Program-made: the position numbers and the translations under genes
In this document: one piece after another, positions 14,517 through 22,617 of the stretch
Position numbering within the stretch: the stretch's first letter is position 1
How the letters are laid out: each line of letters starts with the position of its first letter
Notes under the pieces: generated by a model
What the model saw: the letters and a program-made list of their open reading frames with translations, nothing else
Told to the model about the DNA's origin: nothing
Database searches by the model: none
Assembly (NCBI GenBank): GCA_910589655.1
Contig: CAJUTJ010000045.1
Span: 1-25,942 of the forward strand
DNA length: 25,942 nt
Reading direction: 5' to 3'
From: an uncultured Acetatifactor sp.
GTDB lineage: Bacteria; Bacillota; Clostridia; Lachnospirales; Lachnospiraceae

Positions 14517-15419
14517 TCACTCTTTCTCCAAAAACATTTTTACCGGTTTATACCGGTTTTCCGTTTCGTCAAAGGCGTAAATCCCCGCAAAACTTCCGTC
14601 CGGTCTATGAAAACACACCCATTCCTGATGCCCGTAAATCCGGTTCTCTATCGTCTGGTCAGGGTAAAGGGCATTTCCGTTTTCCAAAAACTTATCTGCT
14701 CCGGCTCTCACCGTGAGACAGGGATATCCCCGAAAACAGCTTTCCACGGGAAGCAGCGCCTCGGCAAGCCTGCCCGAATCTTTCCGTTCCTGAAGCTGTC
14801 CCAATGTGACGGCCTGTTCCAGAGTGAACTTTCCCACTCTTGTCCGCCGTAAGCTCTGCATAGCGCCTCCGCAGCCTAATTTTTCTCCGATATCCGCACA
14901 AAGAGTCCGTATGTAAGTCCCCTTCGTGCATGCCACTCTTATTTTCACCACGGGCAGCCTGAGTTCCAGAATCTCCAGAGCAAGGATTGTCACCGGGCGG
15001 GCCTTACGCTCCACTTCTTTCCCCTCTCTGGCCAGCTCATACAGCCGTCTGCCGTTTACTTTGAGAGCGGAATACATGGGAGGCACCTGCTGATAATCGC
15101 CCACAAAGGACAGGCAGGCCGCCCTGACCGCATCCTCCGTCACCTCCACGGAGTTCTCCTCCAGCACCCGGCCGGTGGTATCCTGTGTATCCGTCCTCAC
15201 GCCCAGAAGCAATTCTGCCATATATTCTTTATCCTTGTCGGTCAAAAGGCTGCAAAGCTTCGTGCCGCTGCCCAGACATATGGGGAGCACCCCCGTAGCC
15301 GCAGGATCCAAGGTTCCCGTATGCCCGATTTTCCTCTGTCCGCAGATTCCACGCATTTTAGCCACCACGTCTGCGGAAGTGAAATCCGGCTCTTTATCAA
15401 TAATTATAATTCCGTTCAA
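14517..15419 (-). CDS. truB: tRNA pseudouridine(55) synthase TruB
   Basis: It converts U55 of the tRNA T-loop to pseudouridine. The catalytic motif GHTGTLDPAATG is present, with Asp38 from the chosen start. The downstream TKGTYIRTL block is also visible, with a C-terminal PUA-like extension from about residue 225. I choose the TTG at 15419 (protein MNGIIIIDKEP), five bases after GGAGG, because TruB proteins normally begin at NGI. The in-frame ATG at 15431 contains that ribosome binding site and has none of its own. The product is 300 residues. It is separated from nrnA by about 190 bases and from ribF by seven. Confidence 0.95.
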   Translation of the reverse strand: MNGIIIIDKEPDFTSADVVAKMRGICGQRKIGHTGTLDPAATGVLPICLGSGTKLCSLLTDKDKEYMAELLLGVRTDTQDTTGRVLEENSVEVTEDAVRAACLSFVGDYQQVPPMYSALKVNGRRLYELAREGKEVERKARPVTILALEILELRLPVVKIRVACTKGTYIRTLCADIGEKLGCGGAMQSLRRTRVGKFTLEQAVTLGQLQERKDSGRLAEALLPVESCFRGYPCLTVRAGADKFLENGNALYPDQTIENRIYGHQEWVCFHRPDGSFAGIYAFDETENRYKPVKMFLEKE

Positions 15420-15609
15420 AGCTTCCTCCATCCAAGGCGTTTATTTTCTGCACACGGCGGACACTAAAGCGCTTTCCGCAAAACGAATGCAAGATTGCTT
15501 TTCCTACATAAGACAGATTTGACAGATACAAACTTCCAAACATGCCGCCTGCGGCGGTACAAACAGTGAATGAACCGGTGTAAGTCCGGAAGAATCCGCT
15601 TTCCATAAA
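15420..15609 (-). other. Structured nrnA-truB spacer without a recognised gene
   Basis: In an otherwise tight operon this 190-base spacer holds several palindromes: CCGCC-TGC-GGCGG (15545-15557), CCGG-N7-CCGG near 15575-15590, and GCGG...AAAGCGCTTT...CCGC near 15447-15469. A 69-residue frame spans it but has no ribosome binding site or recognisable features. It may be an inserted intergenic repeat or a processing site. No confident promoter is seen. Confidence 0.35.
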
Positions 15610-16566
15610 TCAGGCATTTTCCAACTGTTTCTCAATATGTACGGCAAGGTTGTTCACGCAGTCATGAAAGGTTCCTCTCATGGTGCAGCCAGCCGCACGG
15701 ACATGGCCTCCTCCTCCGAAAAAGGCCGCCACTTCGGCCGCATTAACCTTTTCGCTGGTGCGCAGGCTCACCTTATATTCCAAAACATCCGTCTGGTACA
15801 TGAAAATGGCACAGTCTATGCCTTTTATATTGCGCAGCTGGTTTACGATTCCGTCCAAGTCCTCCGGCTCCGCATCATAGAACTGCATGGTTTTGCGATC
15901 CATACAGCTTACGATACACCTTCCGTCCAAAAAACGAATGCTTTCCAGCAATGCTCTTCCCATAATATTGGACTGAATATATGTTTTTTGATAGAATGTC
16001 TCCTGAATCAGTCTCGGAAAGTCAAAGCCATAGCCGATGAGCTTTGCTCCCTTTTCCATGGTGGCGGGAGTGGTATTGGAATACTGGAAAATCCCTGTAT
16101 CATGAATAATCCCGATATACAATGCCATAGCCAGCTCCCGGTCCAATTTCTCACAGTCAATCAGATCATAAACCAGTTCACAGGTAGAGCCCACCTCCGG
16201 CCGGATATAATTCAGATCACCGCAGCCTGTATTGGTAACATGGTGGTCGATATTAATCCTTTTCTTTGCCGCCGGAAAATACTTTCGGGCATTTCCAAGA
16301 CGATCTTCCCCGCAATCCAGCACAAAAAACACGTCAAAAGGAGCTTCCTCGCCAAACTCACTGTCAATTTCTTCAAAGCCCTTTATCTCATGAAAAATGT
16401 CCGCGGGCTTCTCCAAAAATACTTTCACTTGTGCCTGTGGCAGACATTTTTTCAGGTACATGCACATGGAAAGACATGCCCCCACGCAGTCCCCGTCCGG
16501 CCGGATATGCCCGCCGATACCGATCCGCCTTGCATCTTTACATTCGTCCAATAAGTTCCATTCCAT
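15610..16566 (-). CDS. nrnA: Bifunctional oligoribonuclease/pAp phosphatase NrnA (DHH family)
   Basis: It degrades 2-5 nt RNA fragments left by other exonucleases and dephosphorylates 3'-phosphoadenosine 5'-phosphate. The DHH metal-binding motifs are present: GHIRPDGDCVGA near the N-terminus, VLDCGEDRLG, and INIDHHVTN (the DHH triad). The DHHA1 domain signature FGGGGHVRAAG is near residue 287. The length of 318 residues is typical. ATG 16566 has an AGGA-type site and lies ten bases after the rbfA stop. This is the standard position of nrnA between rbfA and truB. Confidence 0.95.
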   Translation of the reverse strand: MEWNLLDECKDARRIGIGGHIRPDGDCVGACLSMCMYLKKCLPQAQVKVFLEKPADIFHEIKGFEEIDSEFGEEAPFDVFFVLDCGEDRLGNARKYFPAAKKRINIDHHVTNTGCGDLNYIRPEVGSTCELVYDLIDCEKLDRELAMALYIGIIHDTGIFQYSNTTPATMEKGAKLIGYGFDFPRLIQETFYQKTYIQSNIMGRALLESIRFLDGRCIVSCMDRKTMQFYDAEPEDLDGIVNQLRNIKGIDCAIFMYQTDVLEYKVSLRTSEKVNAAEVAAFFGGGGHVRAAGCTMRGTFHDCVNNLAVHIEKQLENA

Positions 16567-16576
16567 TCATAAATCC

Positions 16577-16960
16577 TCATTCTTCGCCGTCACGGCTGTT
16601 TTCATTGTCTTTGGCAATGACTTCGTCAATTTTCCGGGACATATTGATGCCGTACTCAATTGACTGATCCATAACAAATGTTATTTCAGGGGTATTCCGG
16701 AGATTGATAATCTTGGCAAGCTGCTTCTTGATAAATCCCTCCGCACTTCTCAGCCCCTGAAGCGTGGACTCTCTGACTTCCTCGCCGCCCAGCACACTGA
16801 TCCATGCTTTACAGCTCTTTAAGTCAGGAGCCACCTCCACGGCCACTACGCTTGTCCATGGGCTGATCCGGGGATCCTTGATCTCTCCCCGGATAATCTC
16901 AGCCAGAACGCGCTGTACCTCCCCGTTAATACGGGTATTTTTTACACTGTTTTTCCTCAT
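16577..16960 (-). CDS. rbfA: 30S ribosome-binding factor RbfA
   Basis: A KH-fold assembly factor that binds maturing 30S subunits and helps 16S rRNA 5'-end processing, important in cold. The family features are clear in 127 residues: RINGEVQRVLAEIIRGEIKDPR at the N-terminus, the central SCKAWISVLG strand, and the C-terminal LRNTPEITFVMDQSIEYG. ATG 16960 follows an AGAGGA site. It is followed after ten bases by nrnA and preceded by infB with a 213-base spacer. Confidence 0.97.
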   Translation of the reverse strand: MRKNSVKNTRINGEVQRVLAEIIRGEIKDPRISPWTSVVAVEVAPDLKSCKAWISVLGGEEVRESTLQGLRSAEGFIKKQLAKIINLRNTPEITFVMDQSIEYGINMSRKIDEVIAKDNENSRDGEE

Positions 16961-17173
16961 AATTCCTCTCTATCCACTACTTGTTCCATACGTGTCCCCA
17001 CAAAGCAGATAATGCAATACCGTCCTTCCGCTCACGGGAATTAATTACATCCCATACTCCCATAAGGGGAACGGCCACACCCGCTTCCTATTCATGCTCC
17101 TATAAAGGAAGCGGCGTCTACATCCCTTAGGAGATACTCTTAACGGGACACTTTCACTCCCTGCAAGGCTTGC
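16961..17173 (-). other. infB-rbfA spacer with hairpins, no gene seen
   Basis: The 213-base spacer contains a perfect 9-bp stem (CCGCTTCCT 17081-17089 with AGGAAGCGG 17106-17114) and smaller repeats such as GGGAGTATGGGATG. No frame with a ribosome binding site, no T-run terminator and no strong promoter is visible. It may serve RNA processing between infB and the downstream genes. Confidence 0.4.
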
Positions 17174-20100
17174 CTAGCGCGGTACCTCCACCATAATATA
17201 TGCTTCCACGATATCCAGTTCCTGAATCTGGTCAAATCCTTCAAATACAAGGCCGCACTCAAAGCCCGCCTTCACTTCCTTGACATCATCCTTGAAACGC
17301 TTCAGGGAAGCAAGCTGGCCTTCATAAATCTGGCTGCCCTCCCTTGTAATGCGGATCTTACAGCCTCTCTGGAAGATACCGTCCAATACATAGGAACCGG
17401 CAATGTTCCCGATGGCGGATGCCTTAAAGATCTGGCGCACTTCGGCGTGGCCGATCACCTTCTCTTCAAAGACGGGGTCAAGCATACCCTTCATAGCGGC
17501 TTCGATATCTTCGATGGCCTGATAGATAACCTTGTACAGCCTTATATCCACACCCTCGCGCTCGGCGGTTGCTTTTGCAGTGGCATCAAGACGCACATTG
17601 AAGCCGATTATAATCGCGTTGGAAGCGCTGGCCAGCACAACATCGGATTCGTTGATGGCGCCTACGCCGCCGTGGATGCATTTTACTACCACTTCCTCGT
17701 TGGTCAGCTTCATCAACGACTGCTTTACAGCTTCCACGCTGCCTTGCACATCCGCTTTGACAATCAGACACAACTCCTTCAAACTGCCCTCCTGAATCTG
17801 TGAGAACAGATCGTCCAGAGACATCTTTGTCTTAGTATCTTCCAACATCTTCTCTTTATTCTGTGCCAGATAAGTCTCCGCATAATTTTTCGCAGTCTTA
17901 TCGTTATCATGCGCTAAAAATACTTCGCCGGCGCTGGGAACATCGGAAAGACCAAGGATCTCTACGGGTGTGGAAGGTGTTGCTTCTTTCACTCTCCTGC
18001 CCTTGTCGTCTATCATAGCGCGAACCTTGCCGTGGCATGAGCCTGCGGAAATAAAGTCGCCCACATGGAGAGTACCTTTCTGCACCAATACCGTAGCTAC
18101 GGAGCCGCGTCCTTTATCCAGCTCGGCCTCAATCACCAGACCTCTGGCACGTCTGTCCGGATTTGCTTTCAGCTCCAGAATGTCCGCAGTCAGCAGAATG
18201 GTCTCCAACAGATTCTCGATACCTTCACCGGACTTTGCGGATACGGGAACAAACTCCGTGGTTCCGCCCCAGTCCGCAGGAATCAATTCGTACTCAGTCA
18301 ATTCCTGCTTTACACGGTCGATATTTGCAGAGGGCTTATCAATCTTATTTACGGCGACAATGATCTCAATCCCCGCCGCCTTTGCATGATTGATTGCCTC
18401 AATGGTCTGGGGCATAACGCCGTCGTCTGCCGCCACTACAAGGATTGCGATATCCGTGGAATTTGCGCCGCGCATACGCATAGCGGTAAACGCTTCGTGT
18501 CCGGGCGTATCCAAAAACGTAATCTTTCTGTCCTTCACGTTGACAGTATACGCACCGATATGCTGTGTGATACCGCCTGCCTCCTTGTCGATGACATTGG
18601 TCTTACGAATAGAGTCAAGCAGTGAGGTTTTACCATGGTCTACATGACCCATAACACAGATAACGGGAGGTCTCTCTACCAGTGAATCCTCTGCCTCGTC
18701 TTCCTCTTTCAACAGTTCCTCGATAATGTCTACCTTGACTTCTTTCTCACAGAGAATATCGTACTCCATGGCAATATTCTCCGCATCTTCATAGGAAATC
18801 TCCTGATTTACGGTGACGATCTTACCCTCTAAGAACAGCTTCTTGACAATGGCCGAAGGCTGCAGCTTCATCTTATCCGCCAGATCTTTTATGGTAATCA
18901 TTTCGGGCAGAGTGATAACCTTAATTACTTCTTCAACCACTTCTTCCTTTTTCTTTTCGGGCTTGATGAACCTGCCGGGCTTATTCCGTACTGCTTCATC
19001 CTCCTCGTAAATATGGTCTTTTCTTGAGCGCTTATCCCTCTCTTGATTGCTTGCACGGCGCTTATCTTCTTCGCGCCTCTTTTCCATATCCTTTGCCGGA
19101 GCTTCTCCCACAAAGCTCTTGCTGCCTCTCGTATCTCTGGATCCGGCTCCCTGTCCGCCGTTTCCTCTATTATCTCTCTGACTGCCATTAAAACCACGGC
19201 CGCCGCCTGAACCAGCGCCCGGACCACGGCGATCATTCTGACCGTTTTCAGAACCCGGCCTGCCGTTTCTCTGAAATCCGTTTTGTCTGTCTCCCTGAGG
19301 TCTGCCATTTGAACCCGAGCCCCCTCTTCCCTGATACTGTCCGTGATCGGATCTGCCGCCCTGAGGTCTGCCGTCGCGGCGGCCGTCCTGTGCGCTGCGG
19401 CCGTCCTGCCCCCGGTTGTCCTGTCCGCGGTTATCCCGTATAGGTCTGTCTTGTCTGTCCTGCCTATCCTGTCTCTCCGGTCTGTCCTGTCTCTCCGGTC
19501 TGTCCTGTCTCTCCGGTCTGTCCTGCCTATCCTGTCTCTCCGGTCTGTCCTGTCTATTCTGGAATTTATCCGTATTCCGGGCAGAGGCCGTATTCTGGTT
19601 GTTCTTTCTGCTCTGCTGCACAGGCTTCGAGGGAACCATCTGCACACTGGGAGTGGGAGACGGCGGTGTCAACGGCTTAATGGGCCGGACGGGAGCCTGC
19701 TGTCTGCGGTCATTGCGGTCGTTACGGCTGTTTTGTTGTCTGCCCTGCCCTCCCTGAGACTTGCTCTGACCGGGCATCTTGGAATTTTGAGGATTGCTGA
19801 CAAAGATAATCTTTGACTTTTTCTTTTTATGGGCATCTTCATCCGCCCCGCCTTCAGGCTTATTCCTCTTTGCGGCTTCAGTTCTTTCCGTTTTTTCGGC
19901 TTTTCCGCCTTTGGATTCTGCCTTTTCCGCATTGGATTTTGCTTTTTCTGACTTAAGCTCCGCCTTTCCGGCATTGGATCCTGCTTTTTCTGACTTAGGC
20001 TCCGCCTTATTCACATTGGATCCTGCTTTTTCTGACTTAGGCTCCGCCTTTTCCGCATTGGATCCTGCTTTTTCTGACTTAGGCTCCGCCTTTTCCGCAT

Positions 20101-20485
20101 TGGATCCTGCTTTTTCTGACTTAGGCTCCGCCTTTTCCGCATTGGATCCTGCTTTTTCTGACTTAGGCTCCGCCTTTCCGGCATTGGATCCTGTCTTCTC
20201 TGATTTTGGATCTGTCTTCTCCACTTTTGTCTCTGCCTTTCCGGTTTTTGTCTCTGCCTTTTCGGTTTCTGCTTTAGAACCGGTCTTTCCCGCTTTCATA
20301 TCCTTGCCAAGGGGCTCCTTTGTTCCGCTGCCGCCAAACGCTTTACGCACCATTTCTGCCGCTGCCTCCTCTATCGAGCTCTGGGCAACCTTCGCCTCAA
20401 TACCTTTTTCCTGTAAAAATTTAAGAATATCTTTGCTTTGTTTATCTAATTCCTTAGCGAGTTCATGTACCTTTATTTTCGCCAT
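17174..20485 (-). CDS. infB: Translation initiation factor IF-2 with expanded repeat linker
   Basis: A GTPase that brings initiator tRNA to the 30S subunit and promotes subunit joining. Order: an IF2N domain at residues 1-50 (KVHELAKELDKQSKDILKFL); a long disordered basic linker (about 55-510); a second IF2N-like domain (about 515-580, LPEMITIKDLADKM); the GTPase domain with GHVDHGKT at 613-620, DTPGHE and NKIDKP; then the beta-barrel and tRNA-binding domains. At 1103 residues it is much longer than the usual 700-900. The excess lies in seven 14-residue Lys/Glu repeats (93-190) and an Arg/Asp/Gln/Gly-rich tract (about 300-470, RQDRPE units). The GTPase and C-terminal domains look intact. Start ATG 20485 has GGAGG close upstream and follows ylxQ by 16 bases. 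Confidence 0.97.
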   Translation of the reverse strand: MAKIKVHELAKELDKQSKDILKFLQEKGIEAKVAQSSIEEAAAEMVRKAFGGSGTKEPLGKDMKAGKTGSKAETEKAETKTGKAETKVEKTDPKSEKTGSNAGKAEPKSEKAGSNAEKAEPKSEKAGSNAEKAEPKSEKAGSNAEKAEPKSEKAGSNVNKAEPKSEKAGSNAGKAELKSEKAKSNAEKAESKGGKAEKTERTEAAKRNKPEGGADEDAHKKKKSKIIFVSNPQNSKMPGQSKSQGGQGRQQNSRNDRNDRRQQAPVRPIKPLTPPSPTPSVQMVPSKPVQQSRKNNQNTASARNTDKFQNRQDRPERQDRQDRPERQDRPERQDRPERQDRQDRQDRPIRDNRGQDNRGQDGRSAQDGRRDGRPQGGRSDHGQYQGRGGSGSNGRPQGDRQNGFQRNGRPGSENGQNDRRGPGAGSGGGRGFNGSQRDNRGNGGQGAGSRDTRGSKSFVGEAPAKDMEKRREEDKRRASNQERDKRSRKDHIYEEDEAVRNKPGRFIKPEKKKEEVVEEVIKVITLPEMITIKDLADKMKLQPSAIVKKLFLEGKIVTVNQEISYEDAENIAMEYDILCEKEVKVDIIEELLKEEDEAEDSLVERPPVICVMGHVDHGKTSLLDSIRKTNVIDKEAGGITQHIGAYTVNVKDRKITFLDTPGHEAFTAMRMRGANSTDIAILVVAADDGVMPQTIEAINHAKAAGIEIIVAVNKIDKPSANIDRVKQELTEYELIPADWGGTTEFVPVSAKSGEGIENLLETILLTADILELKANPDRRARGLVIEAELDKGRGSVATVLVQKGTLHVGDFISAGSCHGKVRAMIDDKGRRVKEATPSTPVEILGLSDVPSAGEVFLAHDNDKTAKNYAETYLAQNKEKMLEDTKTKMSLDDLFSQIQEGSLKELCLIVKADVQGSVEAVKQSLMKLTNEEVVVKCIHGGVGAINESDVVLASASNAIIIGFNVRLDATAKATAEREGVDIRLYKVIYQAIEDIEAAMKGMLDPVFEEKVIGHAEVRQIFKASAIGNIAGSYVLDGIFQRGCKIRITREGSQIYEGQLASLKRFKDDVKEVKAGFECGLVFEGFDQIQELDIVEAYIMVEVPR
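19410..19560 (-). repeat. RQDRPE-type minisatellite in infB
   Basis: Short tandem units encoding RQD and RQDRPE alternate here, followed by GQDNR and GGR-rich sequence. On the DNA the units are near-identical CTGTCTCTCCGGT-type blocks. The encoded tract resembles RGG-like RNA-binding disordered segments. Confidence 0.85.
19916..20209 (-). repeat. Seven 42-bp repeats in infB encoding PKSEKAGSNAEKAE units
   Basis: Residues 93-190 of IF2 are seven consecutive 14-residue units. Three are identical at protein level and the outer ones are diverged. The repeats are basic and alanine-rich, probably helical or disordered. The frame is kept because the period is a multiple of three. Confidence 0.95.
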
Positions 20486-20501
20486 TCCTTCTCCTCCATT
20501 T

Positions 20502-20813
20502 TCACTTTATTTCTTCTATTAGTTTTATAATCGCTTCCGCCAGTCCCTCGTTGCATATCCCAACCGATGACCTCATATCTTTTCCGACTGCCCGCCCCAG
20601 ATTTTCCTTTGTTCCGTACCTGAAAATGGGAACTTTGTAAAAAGAACACTTATCGGAAAATAATTTTTTGGTGTTATCGGATGCATCTTCCGCAACGATT
20701 ACCAGCATAGCGGAACCTTTCTTTACCGCCTCAAGGGTCTGGTACTCACCACTGACCAGATTCCGGCCTCTCATAGCGATTCCCAAGAGTGAAAATATTT
20801 TATTCTGTCCCAA
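20502..20813 (-). CDS. L7Ae-family RNA-binding protein (YlxQ-like)
   Basis: A small protein of the L7Ae/L30e fold, which binds kink-turn RNA. In this operon position it is the YlxQ-type protein, whose precise function is unknown. The family pattern is seen in IAMRGRNLVSGEYQTLEAVKKGSAMLVIVAEDAS, followed by the VPIFRYGTKENLGRAVGK block. I place the start at TTG 20813 (protein MGQNKIFSLLG), with GGAG ten bases upstream. This gives 103 residues, and the gene overlaps the end of ylxR by 14 bases. The longer frame to 20852 lies wholly inside ylxR. The start codon choice is the least certain part. Confidence 0.85.
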   Translation of the reverse strand: MGQNKIFSLLGIAMRGRNLVSGEYQTLEAVKKGSAMLVIVAEDASDNTKKLFSDKCSFYKVPIFRYGTKENLGRAVGKDMRSSVGICNEGLAEAIIKLIEEIK

Positions 20814-21072
20814 GATTATCAAACTCCTTTTCCAAAGTGTCATACACTTCATTCGGAATACTCATTTTGAAGGAGCGCTCCAATCCTCTGTTTTTACGTG
20901 CCTGAAGCAGACAATCCTTGCTCCTGCAAATATATGCGCCTCTTCCGTTTTTTTTGCCTGTAACATCCAGACAAATTTCATTTTCGGCCGTTTTAAGGAC
21001 TCTCAGCATATCCTTTTTCCCTTTCATTTCACCGCAGCCAACACACTGCCTTAAAGGAATTTTCTTAGCCAT
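20800..21072 (-). CDS. YlxR family RNA-binding protein
   Basis: A small DUF448/YlxR protein of 90 residues, found between nusA and infB in most Firmicutes. The family signature is RQCVGCGEMKGKKDMLRV at the N-terminus and GKKNGRGAYICRSKDCLLQARK in the middle, a positively charged fold proposed to bind RNA. Cys residues in CVGC and in ICRSKDC are conserved-looking. ATG 21072 has a GAGGAGT site overlapping the nusA stop, six bases away. It overlaps the next gene by 14 bases, suggesting coupled translation. Confidence 0.92.
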   Translation of the reverse strand: MAKKIPLRQCVGCGEMKGKKDMLRVLKTAENEICLDVTGKKNGRGAYICRSKDCLLQARKNRGLERSFKMSIPNEVYDTLEKEFDNLGTE

Positions 21073-21078
21073 ATATTC

Positions 21079-22515
21079 TTACTCCTCACCTGATTCCCCG
21101 TACTCTTCCGGCTCGCATCCGGCTTTCCGGTCTGTCTCCGGTTGGTCTTCGTCATACCCGTCTTCCGAATCCGTCTCCGGTTGGTCTTCGTCATACCCGT
21201 CTTCCGAATCCGTCTCCGGTTCGTCTTCGTCATACCCGTCTTCCGAATCCGCCTCCGGTTCGTCTATGTCATACCCGCCTTCCGAATCCGCCTCCGGTTC
21301 GTCTATGTCATACCCGCCTTCCGAATCCTCTTCCGGTTCGTCTATGTCATACCCGCTTTCCGAATCCTCTTCCGGTTCGTCTATGTCATACCCGCTTTCC
21401 GAATCCTCCTCGTCTTCATCGTACTCTCCCTCTTCGTAATCCAGATAGTCCTCGTAACGGAAGCCGGGAGCATCCTTGGCCTGAGTCTCTGACTTAATAT
21501 CAATCTTGTATCCGGTTAATCTCGCCGCCAATCTGGCATTCTGTCCTTCTTTACCGATTGCAAGAGACAGCTGGTAATCGGGAACCACTACCTTTGCCGT
21601 CTTTTCGTCAGGATCCGCAAATACGGCGACAATCTTTGCCGGGGACAGCGCGTTCTGTATCAATTGTCCGGGATTCTCATCCCAATTTACAATATCTATT
21701 TTTTCCCCGCGCAGTTCTTCCACAATGGCATTCACCCTTGCGCCGTTCATACCGACACAGGCGCCCACCGCATCCACGTTCGGATTATTGCTCCATACTG
21801 CAATCTTGGTACGGCTTCCTGCCTCCCGGGCGATACTCTTGATCTCCACCGTGCCGTCCTTGATTTCCGTAACCTCGGATTCAAACAGCCTCTTGACCAG
21901 CTCGGGATGGGTGCGGCTGACATTAATGCGGGGACCTTTGGGGGTACTCTTTACTTCCAAAATGTAAACCTTTATTCTCTCGGTGGGTCTGAATACCTCG
22001 CCCTTTACCATCTCGCTTTCATTTAACACGGCATCTGCCTTGCCCAGATTGATGCTGATATTCTTTCCCATGTAACGCTGCACCACTCCGGTGACAACAT
22101 CCTTCTCTTTCTCATAATACTGATTGTAGATCACGCTTCTCTCTTCTTCTCGGATCTTCTGCAATATCACGTTCTTCGCATTCTGAGTGGCGATTCGCCC
22201 GAACTCTTTGGATTTGATTTCTACATTTAGAATGTCTCCCACACTTGCTTTCTTTGAAAGCTCCCTTGCATCTTCCAGCGAAATCTGTACACATTTGTCC
22301 GTCACGTCGTCGGCAGTCTCCACCACTTCCTTCTCGGCGTACACCAGAAAGTCGCAGGTCTCACGGTCAATTTCCACCTTCACGTTATCGGCCTTGCCAA
22401 AGTGGTTCTTACAGGCCGTAAGCAGTGAGTTCTCAATCGCCTCAAACAGAGTCTCCTTACTGATTTCTTTCTCCTTCTCTAAAATATCAAGTGCTTCCAT
22501 CAATTCCTTGTTCAT
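21079..22515 (-). CDS. nusA: Transcription termination/antitermination protein NusA with acidic repeat tail
   Basis: It binds RNA polymerase and nascent RNA, modulating pausing, termination and antitermination. Domains in order: N-terminal polymerase-binding domain (1-120), S1 domain (about 130-195, DVVTGVVQRYMGKNI), KH1 (about 225-280, SIAREAGSRTKIAVW, GACVGMNGARVNAI) and KH2 (about 295-345, LAIGKEGQNARLAARLTG). The core ends near residue 350, as in other Firmicutes. It is followed by a tail of about 120 residues made mainly of seven acidic 13-residue repeats, absent from typical Firmicutes NusA. I start at the second ATG of an ATGATG pair (22515, protein MNKELMEALD), five bases after GGAGG; ATG 22527 contains that site. 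Confidence 0.97.
   Translation of the reverse strand: MNKELMEALDILEKEKEISKETLFEAIENSLLTACKNHFGKADNVKVEIDRETCDFLVYAEKEVVETADDVTDKCVQISLEDARELSKKASVGDILNVEIKSKEFGRIATQNAKNVILQKIREEERSVIYNQYYEKEKDVVTGVVQRYMGKNISINLGKADAVLNESEMVKGEVFRPTERIKVYILEVKSTPKGPRINVSRTHPELVKRLFESEVTEIKDGTVEIKSIAREAGSRTKIAVWSNNPNVDAVGACVGMNGARVNAIVEELRGEKIDIVNWDENPGQLIQNALSPAKIVAVFADPDEKTAKVVVPDYQLSLAIGKEGQNARLAARLTGYKIDIKSETQAKDAPGFRYEDYLDYEEGEYDEDEEDSESGYDIDEPEEDSESGYDIDEPEEDSEGGYDIDEPEADSEGGYDIDEPEADSEDGYDEDEPETDSEDGYDEDQPETDSEDGYDEDQPETDRKAGCEPEEYGESGEE
21133..21409 (-). repeat. Seven 39-bp repeats in nusA encoding EEDSESGYDIDEP-type units
   Basis: The C-terminal tail holds seven consecutive 13-residue units, from EEDSESGYDIDEP near the core to ETDSEDGYDEDQP near the end, plus a degenerate eighth. 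Neighbouring units are most alike, the pattern expected from slippage or unequal crossover. Each unit carries several Asp/Glu, one Tyr and one Gly, giving a very acidic tail. Boundaries are approximate to a few bases. Confidence 0.95.
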
Positions 22516-22547
22516 CATTTCCTCCATTCCGGCATTCAGCCAAATGT

Positions 22548-22581
22548 AAGCTGCCGTCCAATCCGTGTACGACGGCAGCTT
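22548..22581. other. Perfect hairpin between rimP and nusA
   Basis: An 11-bp perfect stem AAGCTGCCGTC/GACGGCAGCTT lies 32 bases upstream of nusA. On the operon strand it is followed by ACATTTGG, so it is not a normal terminator there. On the plus strand it is followed by TTATG. A role in RNA processing, pausing or nusA translation control is possible. Confidence 0.55.
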
Positions 22582-22617
22582 TTATGTTATCGTGTATTAG
22601 CATTTTGTATTTATCAT

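Noticed and set aside
15397..15606. 69-codon frame between nrnA and truB
   Set aside because: No ribosome binding site, palindromic content, and it overlaps the true truB start in another frame.
18925..19647. 240-codon minus-strand frame inside infB rich in RTDR repeats
   Set aside because: It is an out-of-frame reading of the infB minisatellite; the infB frame is intact and conserved.
21142..21492. Plus-strand repeat frame antisense to the nusA tail (VFVIPVFRIRLR-like)
   Set aside because: It is the complement of the 39-bp nusA repeats with no start signals.
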